Under the pieces are notes generated by a model that ran no database searches, was not told the DNA's origin, and was given only the letters and a program-made list of their open reading frames with translations. This document shows positions 48,601 to 61,594 of a DNA stretch of 64,000 bases, piece after piece (position 1 is the stretch's first letter; each line of letters opens with the position of its first letter). This stretch comes from Vespula vulgaris (Eukaryota > Arthropoda > Insecta > Hymenoptera > Vespidae). The position numbers were made by a program, and so were the translations under genes. The stretch lies in NCBI RefSeq assembly GCF_905475345.1, contig NC_066599.1, positions 2,742,501-2,806,500 of the forward strand, in the 5' to 3' direction.

Positions 48601-48736
48601 TTTCAAACTAAAATCTATTATCGTGTACTTTTTATAAATTGTTATATATACGTATACGTTAAAAAAAATTGTTAGTAAATACGTTAACATCCGTTGATCT
48701 TTATAAGTTTTTATATACTTATAAATTATTATATAT

Positions 48737-48744
48737 ATACATAC

Positions 48745-48801
<57 letters not shown>
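48737..48801. repeat. (AT)n microsatellite
   Basis: ACAT units change to a pure AT run. Confidence 0.95.
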
Positions 48802-48807
<6 letters not shown>

Positions 48808-49385
48808 TAATAGTTCATATATTATAGTTCATAAATTATTCATAAATAATAAGTAAAACGAACACGTACAAAACTTAATTCCCATGTATAGGTAAACCAG
48901 ACGGTTTGGTAAGTGTTAAATAATGTATCTATATACAAGTGTGTAAGTATGTATACCGATCCGTCGGGTTGCGAGCTACATTATGAACGACTCGGTTTAC
49001 GTTTTCCGTTAATTATTCGCCCACCTGAGTCTCCATTGTCTCGTATAAAATTTTTAGGCAGGAAGAGTCTGGACCTGAAGCAACCAACGACATCGTCCTC
49101 GTCGCCGTCGTCGTCGTCGTCGTCGTCGTCGTTTCTATTACGAAATAGCATTGTTACGTCGTTATTAGCCTTTGTCCTTACGATCTCTTCTATTAAGTAG
49201 AAAAGAAAGAGATAGACAAAAAGAGAAGAAAAGAGAAAGAGAGAGAGAGAGAGAGAGAAAAAAAGAAAAAGACGACTCATGATCTATTTCCAAATAATCT
49301 GAGATTTTGCATTTGAAACGAAGGTTGCCGAAAAGACAGAGATAGAGAGAAAGATATATAAAGAGATAAAGAAAGAGAGAAATAA

Positions 49386-49418
<33 letters not shown>

Positions 49419-50228
49419 AACGTACGAGGCAAGAGACACGGCCAGCACGCACTTTTACATGCTACGTAACGTCGATTCACACCCACCAATCGGAATGCGC
49501 ATCGGGCCGAACAAAAGAGAGGCAAACGCCGCGTCAGTGAGAGACCTCTTGTTACAAGAGACACAGTCGCGTTTACAAAATATACTTCGTGTCTGAGTAC
49601 TTGTCCTAACTCGTGTTCACGAATTCAAATCGAACGTTTCGTTTATCATTAAAATGGAAGAAAGAGAGAAAGAGAGAAAGAGAGAGAGAGAGAGACACGA
49701 CTTCTTTTTGCTCGATTTAGGTCTAGGATGTTGATAGGCCTTTAATATCATTATAACAACATCACGTTGAAACCTTCTCTATCTTTCTCTCTCTCTCTTT
49801 CTTCCTCTCTTTTTCTCTCTGTTTCTTTCTCATTATCTCAACGATAACTAGATTTCATTATATACATAACAGGGATGAGATCAAGAGTATTTCTCTAAGT
49901 CCTAAATACAATACTATTCATTCGAATTTATCCACGCATTAGCAATCGTGTAGTTATCGCTAATCTTCTTCTTAATGGTAATTAGGATTGTTATTAGCAA
50001 TTCGTAGTTCCCCTTTAAACCTCCACGTTCTTCAACGATATAGACAAGTAGTAGGGAAAAGAAAGAGAGAAGACGATTATCCTTACACATGATTATTGCA
50101 TGATCTTTCACGATCGATTTCTTTGTGTGTGTGTATGTGTTTACGTTCAGAAAGGTGTGTAGTTACGTGGTATCAATGTATTCGAAGTAGATATATCCGA
50201 GGAGACATCGTTTGACCCCTATGACTCG

Positions 50229-50259
<31 letters not shown>

Positions 50260-50453
50260 TTTATTTTCTATTTGTTTCTTTTTTTCTTTCCTTCTCTATG
50301 CTCTTATATTCAAATCGCGCCGACTAGTTAAGCCTAGATCTTAACGGTATAACATCGAATGAAACAGTTTGTCCGAAATCGGATGATAAAAATTTGTCTC
50401 CTTTACTACGTCCTCTTATCGTAACGCTTAAGACTTATCTCCTAACTCGAAAA

Positions 50454-50495
<42 letters not shown>

Positions 50496-51098
50496 ACAAA
50501 AAAGAAAAGAAAGAAATCCAAAAAAAAGAACCATCCCTCGGCCTTTCTTAAAATTATCCCTCGTTTAAAATGAAATTTGAATAATGATACTCTTTTGGCG
50601 AATGACGAATATATAAATGAAGGGTATAAAAAAAAGAAAAAGAAAGAAAAAGAAAACAAAAACGAAGAAGAAGAAGAAGAAGAAGAAGAAGAAAAAGAGG
50701 GTGTAGTCGAAAAGTATCGGTCAGAAAGAAAAAAGAATAGGGGTTTATACGATATTGTCGAGACGTTTCTCCTCGAGGAGTGAATCTACTTAAAAAAAAA
50801 AAAAAATAAAAAAAAAGAGAGAAAAAAGAGAGAGAAAAAAAAAAATTCGGACAATACTTTCTCGACCAAGCGAGAACATTTAAATGTATGTATTCATACG
50901 CTCGTGTATTGCTTTGACGAGAGGTGTGGTCAAAATTATTCAAACTGACCCGGACTCTTTTTTTTTCTTCTTGCTCCGGGACACTTTCTAGCTGTGTGGT
51001 GCGCGGCGCTGCACCCACGTACTCCTTTATTCCTTTCCACTCTTTACCCCTCCTCGTCCTTGTCTTTCTTCGAGCACGAGCCTCGTTCGTTCATTCTT

Positions 51099-51157
<59 letters not shown>

Positions 51158-52189
51158 TTCTTTCTCTCTCTCTTTCTCTCTTTAACCATTGTCCCATCAA
51201 GAGGGAACCGAATTCGAACGTCGATGACTTCAGACCTTTTCAATCGATGATGACGTAACGACGTACCTAAGAAACTACCTAATTTTATCTTTTTCTTCGA
51301 TCCTTTAGCAAAGCCCTATACAGGAAGTGCTATAGTATAATGTTCGCTGAGTAGACACCAACTGATTTGAATCGCCAATGAAGAGGACGGACCCAAAGGA
51401 AAGAGAAAATAGGATAAGATACATATATGTATACGTATGTGTATGTGTGTATGTATGTATCTATATATATAGTATACATAGGATATACGAAGAGGATAAG
51501 GGGAGTGGTCGACGAGACCAACCACCCACCGAAAAATTTTTCTGCCACATATCATGAATGGACAGGGTCAAAGCTGGAGTCTCTATGCTACGGCATGTTC
51601 TCTAACAGACTCGACTATGACATATGGGTAGCGCAAAAACCGCCAATACTGATCGATCGGACACGCTAACCAACCCCATGCTTCCTCTTTTTCTATCTTT
51701 CTATTCGCTGATCTTTTACCTACTTGTTTCCTTCGTTATTGAAATACCTAAGATAAACATTAACTTCCTTCTTAAGATATTTCATTCCTTCCAACTGTTC
51801 GTGCATACCTGTGAGATGTTTCGTTCACTTTTTTTCTTACTTTTTTATTTTCTTTCCCCCCTTTTTTTTAATTGATTTATCTTTCTTTTAATTTACTCAC
51901 TTTACAAAATAATTGGGCTACATGATAAATAATATCTGCGATAGCTAACCAACTCTATTCTAGACTTGTAACTTTCTCTTACAAATACTTTTCCTAGTTT
52001 TATCGAAAAGCAACGAATTCAGAAACAATAAAGATCAAGGAAGCTCGATCTACGTGTGAACAATAACAACTTTCGACCCTTCGATCTCATCGCGTCCGAT
52101 ATATCGAAAGCTATAGGAGACTAACGTCTATAAAGGTCTCTTTCTCTCTCTCTTTCTCTCTTTCTATATATATATATATCTCTCTCTCT

Positions 52190-52393
52190 TTCTCTCTCTT
52201 CCGGCATCCTTCCAGTATAACGTTGGTCTTTTCACTCGGCAGCAGGCCTCCGCTCCGGGGCTTAGGCCGCATTCGCACGATCCTCGACGCTGGGCCACCT
52301 TCGGCACGACCTCTCTCGATGCACCTACGGCGAAGGTTTCGCTCGTCGTGTCGTAGGTGGTCGTCTCGATGATGGTGTTGTCCGTTCTAGCCA
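52190..52393 (-). other. GC-rich open frame, candidate exon of an unknown gene or element remnant
   Basis: On the minus strand about 65 codons of balanced, non-repetitive composition follow GTGTGCAG|TG, a possible but weak acceptor. The frame has no ATG start, contains a Cys-rich patch (CECGLSPGAEACC), and then runs into a GA repeat. I recognise no family. A mobile-element remnant or a control island is equally possible. Confidence 0.2.
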
Positions 52394-52468
52394 CTGCACA
52401 CGCACTACTACGAACGTAACATTAAGAATTCATGGTTTTTCATGCGGCATAGCAGTGGTATACGTGTC

Positions 52469-52473
52469 TATAG

Positions 52474-52511
<38 letters not shown>

Positions 52512-52516
52512 CTATA
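52469..52516. repeat. long AT palindrome
   Basis: TATAGAAATATA and its complement flank a TA run, so the whole 48-bp segment is a perfect inverted repeat that could form a cruciform. Confidence 0.85.
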
Positions 52517-52532
52517 TACATAGAGGACGGTT

Positions 52533-52592
52533 TCCATTATGGACAACGGTCATCATTATGGACAATGATCCATCATTATATCATGGATAATA
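52533..52592. repeat. three short tandem units of about 19-20 bp
   Basis: Units starting CATTATGGACAA at 52535 and 52554, and a diverged unit at 52574, repeat in direct order. Confidence 0.75.
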
Positions 52593-53269
52593 TTATAAGC
52601 CAAGGACAAATAGAGAATAAAACGAACGAAAACTTCTTAATACATTTTCTCTCGATCTCACGGATTCTGAACACTTTCGAAATACTCTTTCGCTCGATTA
52701 TCATTGATCAAAGAATTCCGTGAAACTATCGTGCGGACAGTGAACGCAAGTAAGCAGGTCCCCCCCACTTCCCCCTACCTCCTCTCTCTCTTTCTCTCTC
52801 GTTTCTTCTCGTGGAAAGTTCAGTAGCTCTTTCGATCTTTCGAGATCCCTTCAGACGGAGAAGATCTACGACTACCGTATGGCAATTTAGTTCGTATATA
52901 GTACGACGGATATAGGTATGTACGTGTGGCCATAAGGAGGGCATCGTATGGTAGTAAGTAAGAAGATACTTCGTTATCTTCTCTTTCAACTATCATTCTT
53001 CTTCTTCTTCTTCTTCTTCTTCTCCTCCTCCTCCTCCTTCTCCACCTCCACCTTCATTTTTACCACCTCCACCTATCTTACTCCTTCACTCCACCTTTTC
53101 TTCCTCCTTAATCTCTTATTTCATTTTGTATTATATCAAAAAGGCTAAAGCGCTAATAGAAATCACGAGCGATTGTAATGTGAAGGAACGTCGTTATTAT
53201 CCCTTCTTAAGATATAGCGTATGCGTACGCGATCACATGGAATAGAAGTGACCGTAGGTAAAAGAAGAA

Positions 53270-53420
53270 GGAGAAGAAGAAAGAGAGAAAGAAAGAGAAA
53301 GAGAAAGAGAAAATGTCGAAGAAGAAGAAGAAGAAGAAGAAAAGAAATAGAAGAATACGAAGAAGTAGTAGAAGAAGAAGAAGAAGAAGAAGAAGCAGAA
53401 GAGGAGGAAGAAGAGGGAGT
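53270..53420. repeat. (GAA)n purine tract
   Basis: About 150 bp, almost all purine on the plus strand. Confidence 0.9.
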
Positions 53421-53694
53421 AAAGGAGGAAGGGTCAGGCACTCGTTTGCCCCGACGAAAGTTCATCGGTACGGTTAACCGCTCAGCCACACGGTCATGCA
53501 CGATGCCATCTTTTTTTTTCTCTCTCTCTCTCTCTCTATTTTCTTTTTCCCTTTTATTTGTCTTCTTCTTCGATATATAGAATACTCCGCCCTTTCCTCT
53601 CTCTCTCTCTCTTTTTCTCGATCTTCTCCCTATATCTACTATAGTAACACAGGAGCAACTAAGATAGAAAAAAGCAAAAGAGTCAGACTACGCT

Positions 53695-53935
53695 GCCGCT
53701 GCCGCCTCCATCGTCGTCGTCGTCGTCGTCGTCCGTAGCTCTATGTCTCTTAAAACGTCCGCGGAGTCGAGTTTAGACTCCTCCGCGAGTCCTCTTAAAA
53801 GACGACGAGGACGGTGCGGTGCGACACACAACACACGACGAGAGTCGTGAGCGAATCGTGGCTTCGGCCTCGCTCTCCTAAGGTACTCCATAGCCGGCTC
53901 TCTGCTCCCGATATATAGGGCAACCGTAGAGTCTC
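53695..53935 (-). other. GC-rich island with a TATA-like element (possible distal promoter)
   Basis: On the minus strand CCCTATATATCGGG (about 53907-53920) is followed by about 200 bp of CpG-rich sequence with a (CGA)n run. This is a possible distal promoter or non-coding first exon, but no donor site stands out. Confidence 0.2.
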
Positions 53936-54042
53936 ACGGTTTCTGCGAGCTATTCATCTGCATGCACTACCAACCTCCCCTTCCCCTCCCCCTTCCTCTG
54001 CCCCGTTACCCCCGTACACCCCCTTAACCCCACTCCGCACCC

Positions 54043-54075
<33 letters not shown>

Positions 54076-54131
54076 TTTCTCTGTTTCTCGCTCTCCTCCT
54101 TCTCTTTTGCTTCATCCTTTTTCATCCAACT

Positions 54132-54172
54132 ACCACCTCTTCCTCCTCCTCCTCCTCCTCCTCCTCCTCTTC
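54132..54172. repeat. (CCT)n trinucleotide repeat
   Basis: CCT units resembling those at 30001-30064. Confidence 0.9.
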
Positions 54173-54349
54173 CTCCATCGTCGCCATTTCTCTTCCTCGA
54201 CTCCTTCGACCGCACGTCGACGCCGCGCCGGCCTCTCTTCAGCCGGCATAGAGACGACTCTTCGGCAAATTTATCGATACGCGATAGCTCTCTCTTTTTC
54301 TTTCGATCCTTTTTTTTTTTATTTTCTTTTTATTTGTTTATTTCCTTTT

Positions 54350-54381
<32 letters not shown>

Positions 54382-54564
54382 TTTCATTTTCTTCTTTCTT
54401 TCCTTACTTTTTTCTTTAGTTCTTTCTCTCTCTTTCTCGCTCTCTTTCTTGCTTTCTTTCTTGCATTTTTAACAATATATGTAGGATAGATATATGGATA
54501 GATGTTATTGGTAGGACGCTATTGGTAAGAAGCACGACACAGTTTTAAGAGAGTTGCTAGTTAG

Positions 54565-54592
54565 CTAAGCTACCTAGCTAGCTAGCTAGCTG
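54565..54592. repeat. (CTAG)n tetranucleotide repeat
   Basis: CTAG/TTAG units with about four perfect CTAG copies. The unit is its own complement, so the run is palindromic. Confidence 0.85.
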
Positions 54593-55414
54593 AACTACAC
54601 TTTTTCGTTCTACGTATTGGCGAATGGCTAATTACGAGACTCTCGTTACCACGAGCCGGTTGGTAAATTAAGAAAAAGAGAGAAAGAGAGAGAGAGAAAA
54701 GAGTGGGTAAAATGGGGTGAAAACTCGAATAGTGCAAAAGAGACGAGGGGAGCAGAGAAGCAAGTGAGTTAAGAAAAAAAAAATGTGATCGACGATCACT
54801 AATCTCATGATTTTCTCGATAGAAAAGAAAACTGGGTCACTCGAACTTTCTTTCTTTTTTTATCTCTTTCTTTCTATCTATCTTTTCTTCTTTCTCTTCT
54901 TTATATCCCCCCCTTTTATTTTCTTTATTTCTCCTTCTCGTTAAGAACGTTGAAAATCAGTTTATACATTACTCTTCAACGAAATATTCAAGAGGAATTT
55001 CAATTTCGACTAGAGAGAAAGAGAATAATCGTGGATCGTAATCGGTTCATCATCAAAAGGGACACACCGTCCCTCTTTCTTCTTCTTCTTTCTCTCTCTA
55101 TCTCTCTCCTTCTCGCTCGCTTGCGCGAAAAGCAGGAAGGAAGCCTGCGGTCAGCACGGCCGAGACGAATGGAAAATTGTTTTCTGGAATCTTTATCGAA
55201 GAAAACGACTTCTGTCTCCGCAACGCTGCCTTTGTCCTCCGTTCTAGGGAGCAAAAGGAGAAATGGAGAACAGGAGGAGAAAGAGGAGGAGGTGGAGGAG
55301 GTGGAGAAGGTGAAGGAAGAGAAGAGTAGTGACGTAGAGAGAAGCCCGTGTCTCTTAAACCGGGAGAATAATAGAAGTAGGAAGCAAAAGAGCGTCGCTG
55401 TCGTCTTCTTCGCC

Positions 55415-55485
55415 TTCTTCTTCTTCGTCGTCGTCGTCGTCTTCGTCGTCGTCGTTGTTGTTGTCGTTGTCGTTGTCGTTGGCAG
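55415..55485. repeat. (GTC/GTT)n trinucleotide repeat
   Basis: CGTCGT units pass into GTTGTC units. Confidence 0.9.
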
Positions 55486-55778
55486 CGCCGGCTGAAAAAA
55501 ATCGCCAAAGCACATTACACGAAATCACAATGTTTAATGAAAATTGCGCGGGCGTCGTTACCCGAGGCAAACCATCGGTCTCATTCTCTCTCTTTCTATC
55601 ATTCACCTTCCTCTCTACTATCCAAAGAACGAATCTGAACGTCGTCGTGTGACTTCGGCTCCCGCCGAATCGTGACGATGCAAAGCGGTATTCAGATTGC
55701 ACTCTTAGCGGTTTCGCCGACTTCTTTTTCTCTGATTTTTTTCTTTCTTTTTTTTTTTAATGTTTTTTTATCTTTCTT

Positions 55779-55835
<57 letters not shown>

Positions 55836-56028
55836 TTATGTCTATCTTTCTCTCTTGCTCGCTCAGTTCTCTTGTCGACCGACAAAAGACGGATTTCTGT
55901 TGTAACTGCTGGTCAGGCGCAAGCCACTGGCTAACGCAAATAAACATGACAAATTTTTAGTTTACGAAATTTTCACTGGCATTCTCTTTATTTTTTTTTC
56001 CTTTTATTTTTTTTTTTATTTCCTAATC

Positions 56029-56033
<5 letters not shown>

Positions 56034-56075
<42 letters not shown>

Positions 56076-56133
56076 CACATACACAACACGCATACATACA
56101 TGTCACTTAATATAAACTTAGTATTAACATAGC

Positions 56134-56166
<33 letters not shown>
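56034..56166. repeat. two (AT)n microsatellites
   Basis: AT runs at about 56034-56071 and 56139-56166. Confidence 0.9.
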
Positions 56167-56168
<2 letters not shown>

Positions 56169-56821
56169 GTATATATATAAATGTATAACTTCATTCTTCT
56201 AAATAAAATTTACTGTCATTAGAAATTTATTTTTATTAGATTAAAATAAATTATCCTTTTTTAATAAAAATATTTTTTTTTTATATTTTAAGATTTACGG
56301 TATCACTTTACGTATATAATATCCCATTTCATTTTATACTAGTCCGATATTAAAAAGATCAATTACTTGTTTTGTTATATTCTTTATTCGATGAATAACT
56401 TGAATGACTATATATATAAAAGTTATTCTTAGAACAATTCATTCTCTTTTTATAAAATACGATCAAACATAGTGAATACTTAAAAAAAAAAAATAAATAA
56501 ATACTTAGAAAAGACAGATTATTAAAGTATCTCCACAATAGATGACGTTATAAATAAATTATACGATCTTTACATAGATCTTAGTTTCATGGAACAACGA
56601 TTGAAAGAACGACTATATCATTTATCGATGTATGTATATACATTTTCGTGATAATATCCGTCGTTTAAAATCGATTAGATTTCGATGTTAATCGATCATT
56701 CTGAAAATCATTTATTTTCTTTTTATTTCTTTTTTGTTTCTTTTTGTTTCCTTCCTTTCTTTTCTCTCCCTTTTTTCTGTTCTTTTTTGTTGCTTCTTTT
56801 TTTTGTTTGTAACACGTAACA

Positions 56822-57093
56822 CATACACGACGAGCGTTTCTAAGGAGAACGGCGTCGAAGCGCCGGTTCTACGTTTCATGCTCGTTCGGCTTTTATCTCC
56901 AGGCCGTAAAAGCACGTATCTAATGAGGACGCTTAGCTCTCTCGGTGGTTTACACGTTACTCCCTCGTATTACTATCAATTACTCCGCAAACACGAACGG
57001 AACATCGATTACGCTAAGACTTTGCTCTCTTTCGACGCCTTAACGTTCTTATTAACGGCGAGAACGATCGAATTACTTACATTACTTGTTTAG
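56822..57093 (+). other. unrecognised open frame after a polypyrimidine tract
   Basis: About 90 codons of non-repetitive sequence end at TAG 57091-57093. The frame follows a long pyrimidine tract and an AG, as a 3'-terminal exon would, and ends in a Leu-rich segment. No domain is recognised and no partner exon found, so it may be chance. Confidence 0.15.
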
Positions 57094-57549
57094 TACTAAC
57101 TTAAGCAACAGTAAATAGATTCGTTCTTTTTTTTTTCTTTGCTGATCTCTAACACTTATCGCACATCTTTGGAAGTTATCGAAATTTCCAATTTTTCGTA
57201 AATAAGGAAGCGAATTTAAACGTACAAAGACGTCATGATTGAAACACATAAAAGAATAATTATTTTGTGAAATATAGAATTTCGATATCTCAACGTTTTG
57301 GAAAGAAACGTTTGAAAAGGAAAAACAAATTTTTTTTTCGACGTAATCTAAATTCTAATTATTTAATAATTAATAGAAACTTGTCCCATCCTCTAAATAC
57401 AATGTAAAATGTGAAACTTTGAAAATGTGATATTTTGAAATCTGGAGATAAAAAATATAAGGGAGGAAAATAAAAGATGTAAGAGAAAGACAGAAGATCT
57501 TTCGATTCTCTCACGTGTATCCATAAAGAAAGAGAAAGAGAGATATAGG

Positions 57550-57921
57550 TATCGAGAGGAAACCGTTTGCTCTCCTATAACGGAGTTACATTTCGAATCG
57601 TTACCGAAACGACGAGATCGTTATCGAGTATATACGGATGCGCGATATATCAGTGCTGCCCGAGATTTGCAACGCGGCTCCATGTTCAAGGATGCCGCGG
57701 TATGGTGTACAAATCTCGGTGCAAATATCACCGTATTCACCGCGAGCTGCTTACCAACACACGTCCACGTCGTTTACCAAAATGTCAAGTCAGCCGGCTA
57801 TATTCCCTCCAATCGGATCGGAGACCCTTTTGCACCCTATCGATTTCGATCGCTCCATTACCCACTCTCTTATTTGTTTTATGATTTTCTAAAACTTCGC
57901 ACTGAGATAGTTCAAGGATAA
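57550..57921. other. complex island open in three plus-strand frames
   Basis: About 370 bp without simple repeat, in which all three plus-strand frames are open for 80 or more codons in overlapping segments. No frame shows a known domain, so a conserved regulatory element is more likely than a gene. Confidence 0.3.
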
Positions 57922-58745
57922 ATTTCCAAAAGAAAAAAAAAAGAAATAATACGATTTAAAATATCATTATCAATAGATTCTTAAATACGATCTTCGTTGA
58001 TGTAAAACATTGATCCAGATAATATTAGAAATGAATACTCAGTAATATGTAAAAAGAAACGAAAGGATAGAATAATAATATTAATTATATTAATATTATA
58101 GATTTTTTTATTATAAGATAATTTTTATATTATTCTTTCTAATGATGAATACTTCTTTTTTTCTTCTTGATTCTGAAAATATCGAAAATGTTACTTCTCA
58201 GAATGAGAGCCTGGATCCATTACAAAGGAGAGAGATTGTCAGCGATGTACAGAAGAAAAAAATTGTGAAAAGAAAATAAAAAAGAGCAGAAAAGAAACGG
58301 AATAACCTAAGATAATTTTTATAGTACACTAATCGCTATTCACGATATTCAAGAATGTTTAGAAAAATTAATAAAATATATTTCAAGATATTATTTGCAT
58401 GTATTAAAAAACGACGATTCATTGAAAAATATAAATCCTGAATATAATATATCTAATATTCCCAATCACGAATATAACATTCGTTTTTATCGGATGATTA
58501 AAATAAAAAAAAAAAAAAATATAAAAAAATTAGAAAAACCTAGAACTTGCAAACGGGTCCGAAAAAGGAAAATCCTTTTAATTCTCTCATCAATACATAT
58601 ATACATACATAGATACATCCATACATAGATTCGTTCATTCATTCGTACATACATACATACATAAATACATGAATACATATGTATGTATGTCATTTTTAAA
58701 AAGCAAAGTTAAAGCCGGAAGAAGGTTCACATTAGAGAAGGTTCA

Positions 58746-58789
<44 letters not shown>

Positions 58790-58907
58790 TTCTCTCGTTA
58801 GAACGAAACGACGAGTTGGCGAATATGTGTTTGAACGGTTCAGTCTCAACGCGTCGGACGTATCTCTCGCGGAATTGCGCGGTCCCGATGAGAAGAACGA
58901 AGAAACA

Positions 58908-59032
58908 TAAGAAGAAGAAAGAGACGAAGAAGAAAAAGAAAAAGAAGAAGAAGAAGAAGAAGAAGAAGAAGAAGAAGAAGAAGAAGAAGAAGAAAAAGAA
59001 GAAGAGGAAGAGAAGAAGGAGGAGGAGGAGAA
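58908..59032. repeat. (GAA)n trinucleotide repeat
   Basis: About 125 bp of mostly pure GAA/AAG units. Lys-, Ser- and Phe-runs in its translations are artefacts. Confidence 0.95.
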
Positions 59033-59318
59033 GAGCGCGAAGCTGAAGCTGCTGTTGGCGAGGACTGGCTGCCCGATCCCGAGAGCCGAAGTGAAAGTTA
59101 GATGTGTGGGCACGGGATGCGCACGAATTCATTTTTTCGGCCTCATCGCAGAGACTTTTTTACCCCCCTTCCCCTCCTCCTCCTTCTCCACCCCTCTCCC
59201 TCTCCCTCCTCTTCCCGTCTTAGCATTGGTTCCCATGTATATACCGTCGACCTAGCCTATATGGCCGGCAAAGCGCGATATCTTGGCGCAAGCACACTAA
59301 CACGAGCGAGGACGAGCG

Positions 59319-59618
59319 AACACGTACGCGTGCATGCACGTGCTGCACGAGCGTGGGTCCCTCGTTGCATCTCTTTCTCTCTCTCTCTTTCTCTCTTTCA
59401 CCTTTCTTGCGTATTATCGTCGTTCATTCTCTTTCTCTCTCTAACATATATGCATGTACACATATAGCAACACGTACACGTGCTGCACGAGTCCCTCGTT
59501 GCATCTCTCTCTCTTTCTCTTTCTCTTTCTCTTTTACCTTCTTGCGTATCACCATCATTCTCTCTCTCTCTCTCTTTCTCCTCTCTCCTATCTCTCTTTC
59601 TTTCTCTCTAACACATAT
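59319..59618. repeat. tandem duplication, period about 150 bp
   Basis: Copy 1 starts at 59319 and copy 2 at 59469. Both contain ACACGTAC, CACGTGCTGCACGAG, TCCCTCGTTGCATCTCT, a CT tract, CTTGCGTAT, a second CT tract, and CTAACA.ATAT. Confidence 0.9.
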
Positions 59619-60369
59619 AGTAGAAGAGCAGCGGCAACTTGTACCGTCCGCTACTCCCGTGGCCTGCCTTCTAGCCGTGACTTATCGGCCACCTCCGCGC
59701 ACCTTAGACGCGTCCCTAAGCATACATCTCTCTCTCTTTTTCTTTCGATAGTCGCGTATCGTTTGTTGTAGTATGGTGAGACCCGATTCCATAGACGACG
59801 TCTCTCGATATCTCGCAGCTCGTGGGATCGAGAACGAAACGTTTCGGGCGTCTCGACGCTCCCCGTACAACACTCCTCTCCTCTCCCCTCTCCTCACTCT
59901 TCTTCTTCCTCCTCCTCCTCCTCCTCTTCCTTCTCCTCCTCCTCCTTCTTCTCTTCTTCTTCTTTTTCCTCTTTTTTCCTCTCCTTCTTCTCGTGCCGAT
60001 GTTTATCGTAGAAAGCACCTGCGCTCGATTCCGTTCTAAGATCTTTAGAGCTTAGAGGGAAAATAGGCGGGCTACGCGAGATATTAACAGAGAAGAAGGA
60101 AATTCCGTCCGGTTTCATAGTTCGAGAACTATGGTAAACGTCCGGGTAAACTTTAAGATTGTAGTTCGTAGCGATTTCAACTTCGTGGCCATTTTAAAGG
60201 AGGATACATACATACATAGACACGTAGTACTTACTTACTTAGTTACTTACTTACATACTATCGTACGATAGGATCTCTTTTCTCATCGTAATTAGAACGA
60301 TGATTGGGATTTTCTCGTGAGACGTGAGCCTAACCAAGAAGAAGTTATATGTATGGGTACATCGTTGGA

Positions 60370-60411
<42 letters not shown>

Positions 60412-61559
60412 GTCGAGGCTTGTATCGGAGAACGTGGATCTGGTTTGTTGCTTCTGTTGCTTCCGTTCTTCTGTTGGCTTCTGTAGAACACGAGGTTTGA
60501 TTGAAAACTAGACGAGGAGGACACATTGATTTTCTCTTTTATTCGTTAATTTCGAATACGGAAGCAATGAGAATATAGAAAATGTTTTTCTTAAGGTAGA
60601 TAAAGAATATTTCTGAAGGAGGGAGTATATGTACATACGTGTATGTATTTGTGTGTATGAGTGAGTGTCTAAGGAAAAAAGGATGAGCTCGACAAAGAAT
60701 AAGGGACTCTATAGATTCAACCTGCCATAGATATCGCGATGTCTTCTTTTAACAGAGTGTACAGGCAGGGTCGTCGACGACGAAAACAATAATGTACCGG
60801 AGGGGTAGAAGGCGAGAAGGGGGATGAAAGAGGAAGAGGTTGGAGCGACGGGGGTGGTGATGGTGATGGTGGTACTGGTGGTGCTAGTGGTAGTGGTTGT
60901 TATCGATCGAAACGTCTCGAAACAATGACTTCGTCTAGGACACCTAACAAATGATCGTCTTCTTATCGGGTTCCACCGAGTGTAACACAAAAATCACGGT
61001 CAGCTTTTCTCCTCGTGATCGTCAAAATCGGTTGTTCGACGACGCAAGAAAGAACGTTTAGCTCTTGTCCTATCGATCTTTTTATGATTACCGGTGACCC
61101 ATATTGTTTCTCTTTTTCTCTTGTTCTTTTTTTTCCTTTTTTTTCTTTTTTCTCTGTTTTTTTTTTTTTATTCGTATATATTTTTTTTTATTCCATTCGG
61201 TAGGAACTCTGGAAGATTTATTTTTGTTTCTTTTTCTTTTTTTTTTTTTTATATTTTCCTCTTTTTTTGTCGGTAGTAACGTTCTATCTCCGATCGTTCG
61301 AATTGTATTTATGACCAACTGTATAGATAAAAATTTTCGGAAGGAAAAAAGAGATAGATATATTATCGTGAAACAACAGGATCATCGAAACGAGTAACGC
61401 TTGCACGTGACTAGTTCTGATATGTATATGGCCATTGGCGAATAAGCAGCTCTACTCCAAGCCAATCAACTCGCATAATGGAGATCGATAGCCATAAGCC
61501 GATCGTGAAGCGAACGCGATATTCCTATGTATAAGCTCGTGCTCATAGCACTCTCTCTT

Positions 61560-61594
<35 letters not shown>

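Larger units (their letters stand above)
46051..52160. other. non-coding stretch, microsatellites and islands
   Basis: No gene is supported. Complex islands are at about 46050-46400 (with a GTC repeat inside), 47750-48000, 48900-49090, 49440-49620, 50160-50230, 50320-50440, 50860-51080, 51240-51400 and 51480-51680. The rest is AT-rich, GA/CT or GAA/GGA simple sequence. Confidence 0.6.
52161..58700. other. non-coding stretch, microsatellites and islands
   Basis: No gene is supported. Complex islands are at about 52200-52400, 52790-52960, 53430-53510, 53740-54000, 54170-54300, 54530-54670, 54930-55260, 55500-55730, 56820-57090 and 57550-57920. 56030-56640 and 57930-58500 are AT-rich with nothing recognisable. 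Confidence 0.6.

Noticed and set aside
58669..59132. Lys-rich and Ser/Phe-rich frames over 120 aa
   Set aside because: Translation of the GAA repeat.
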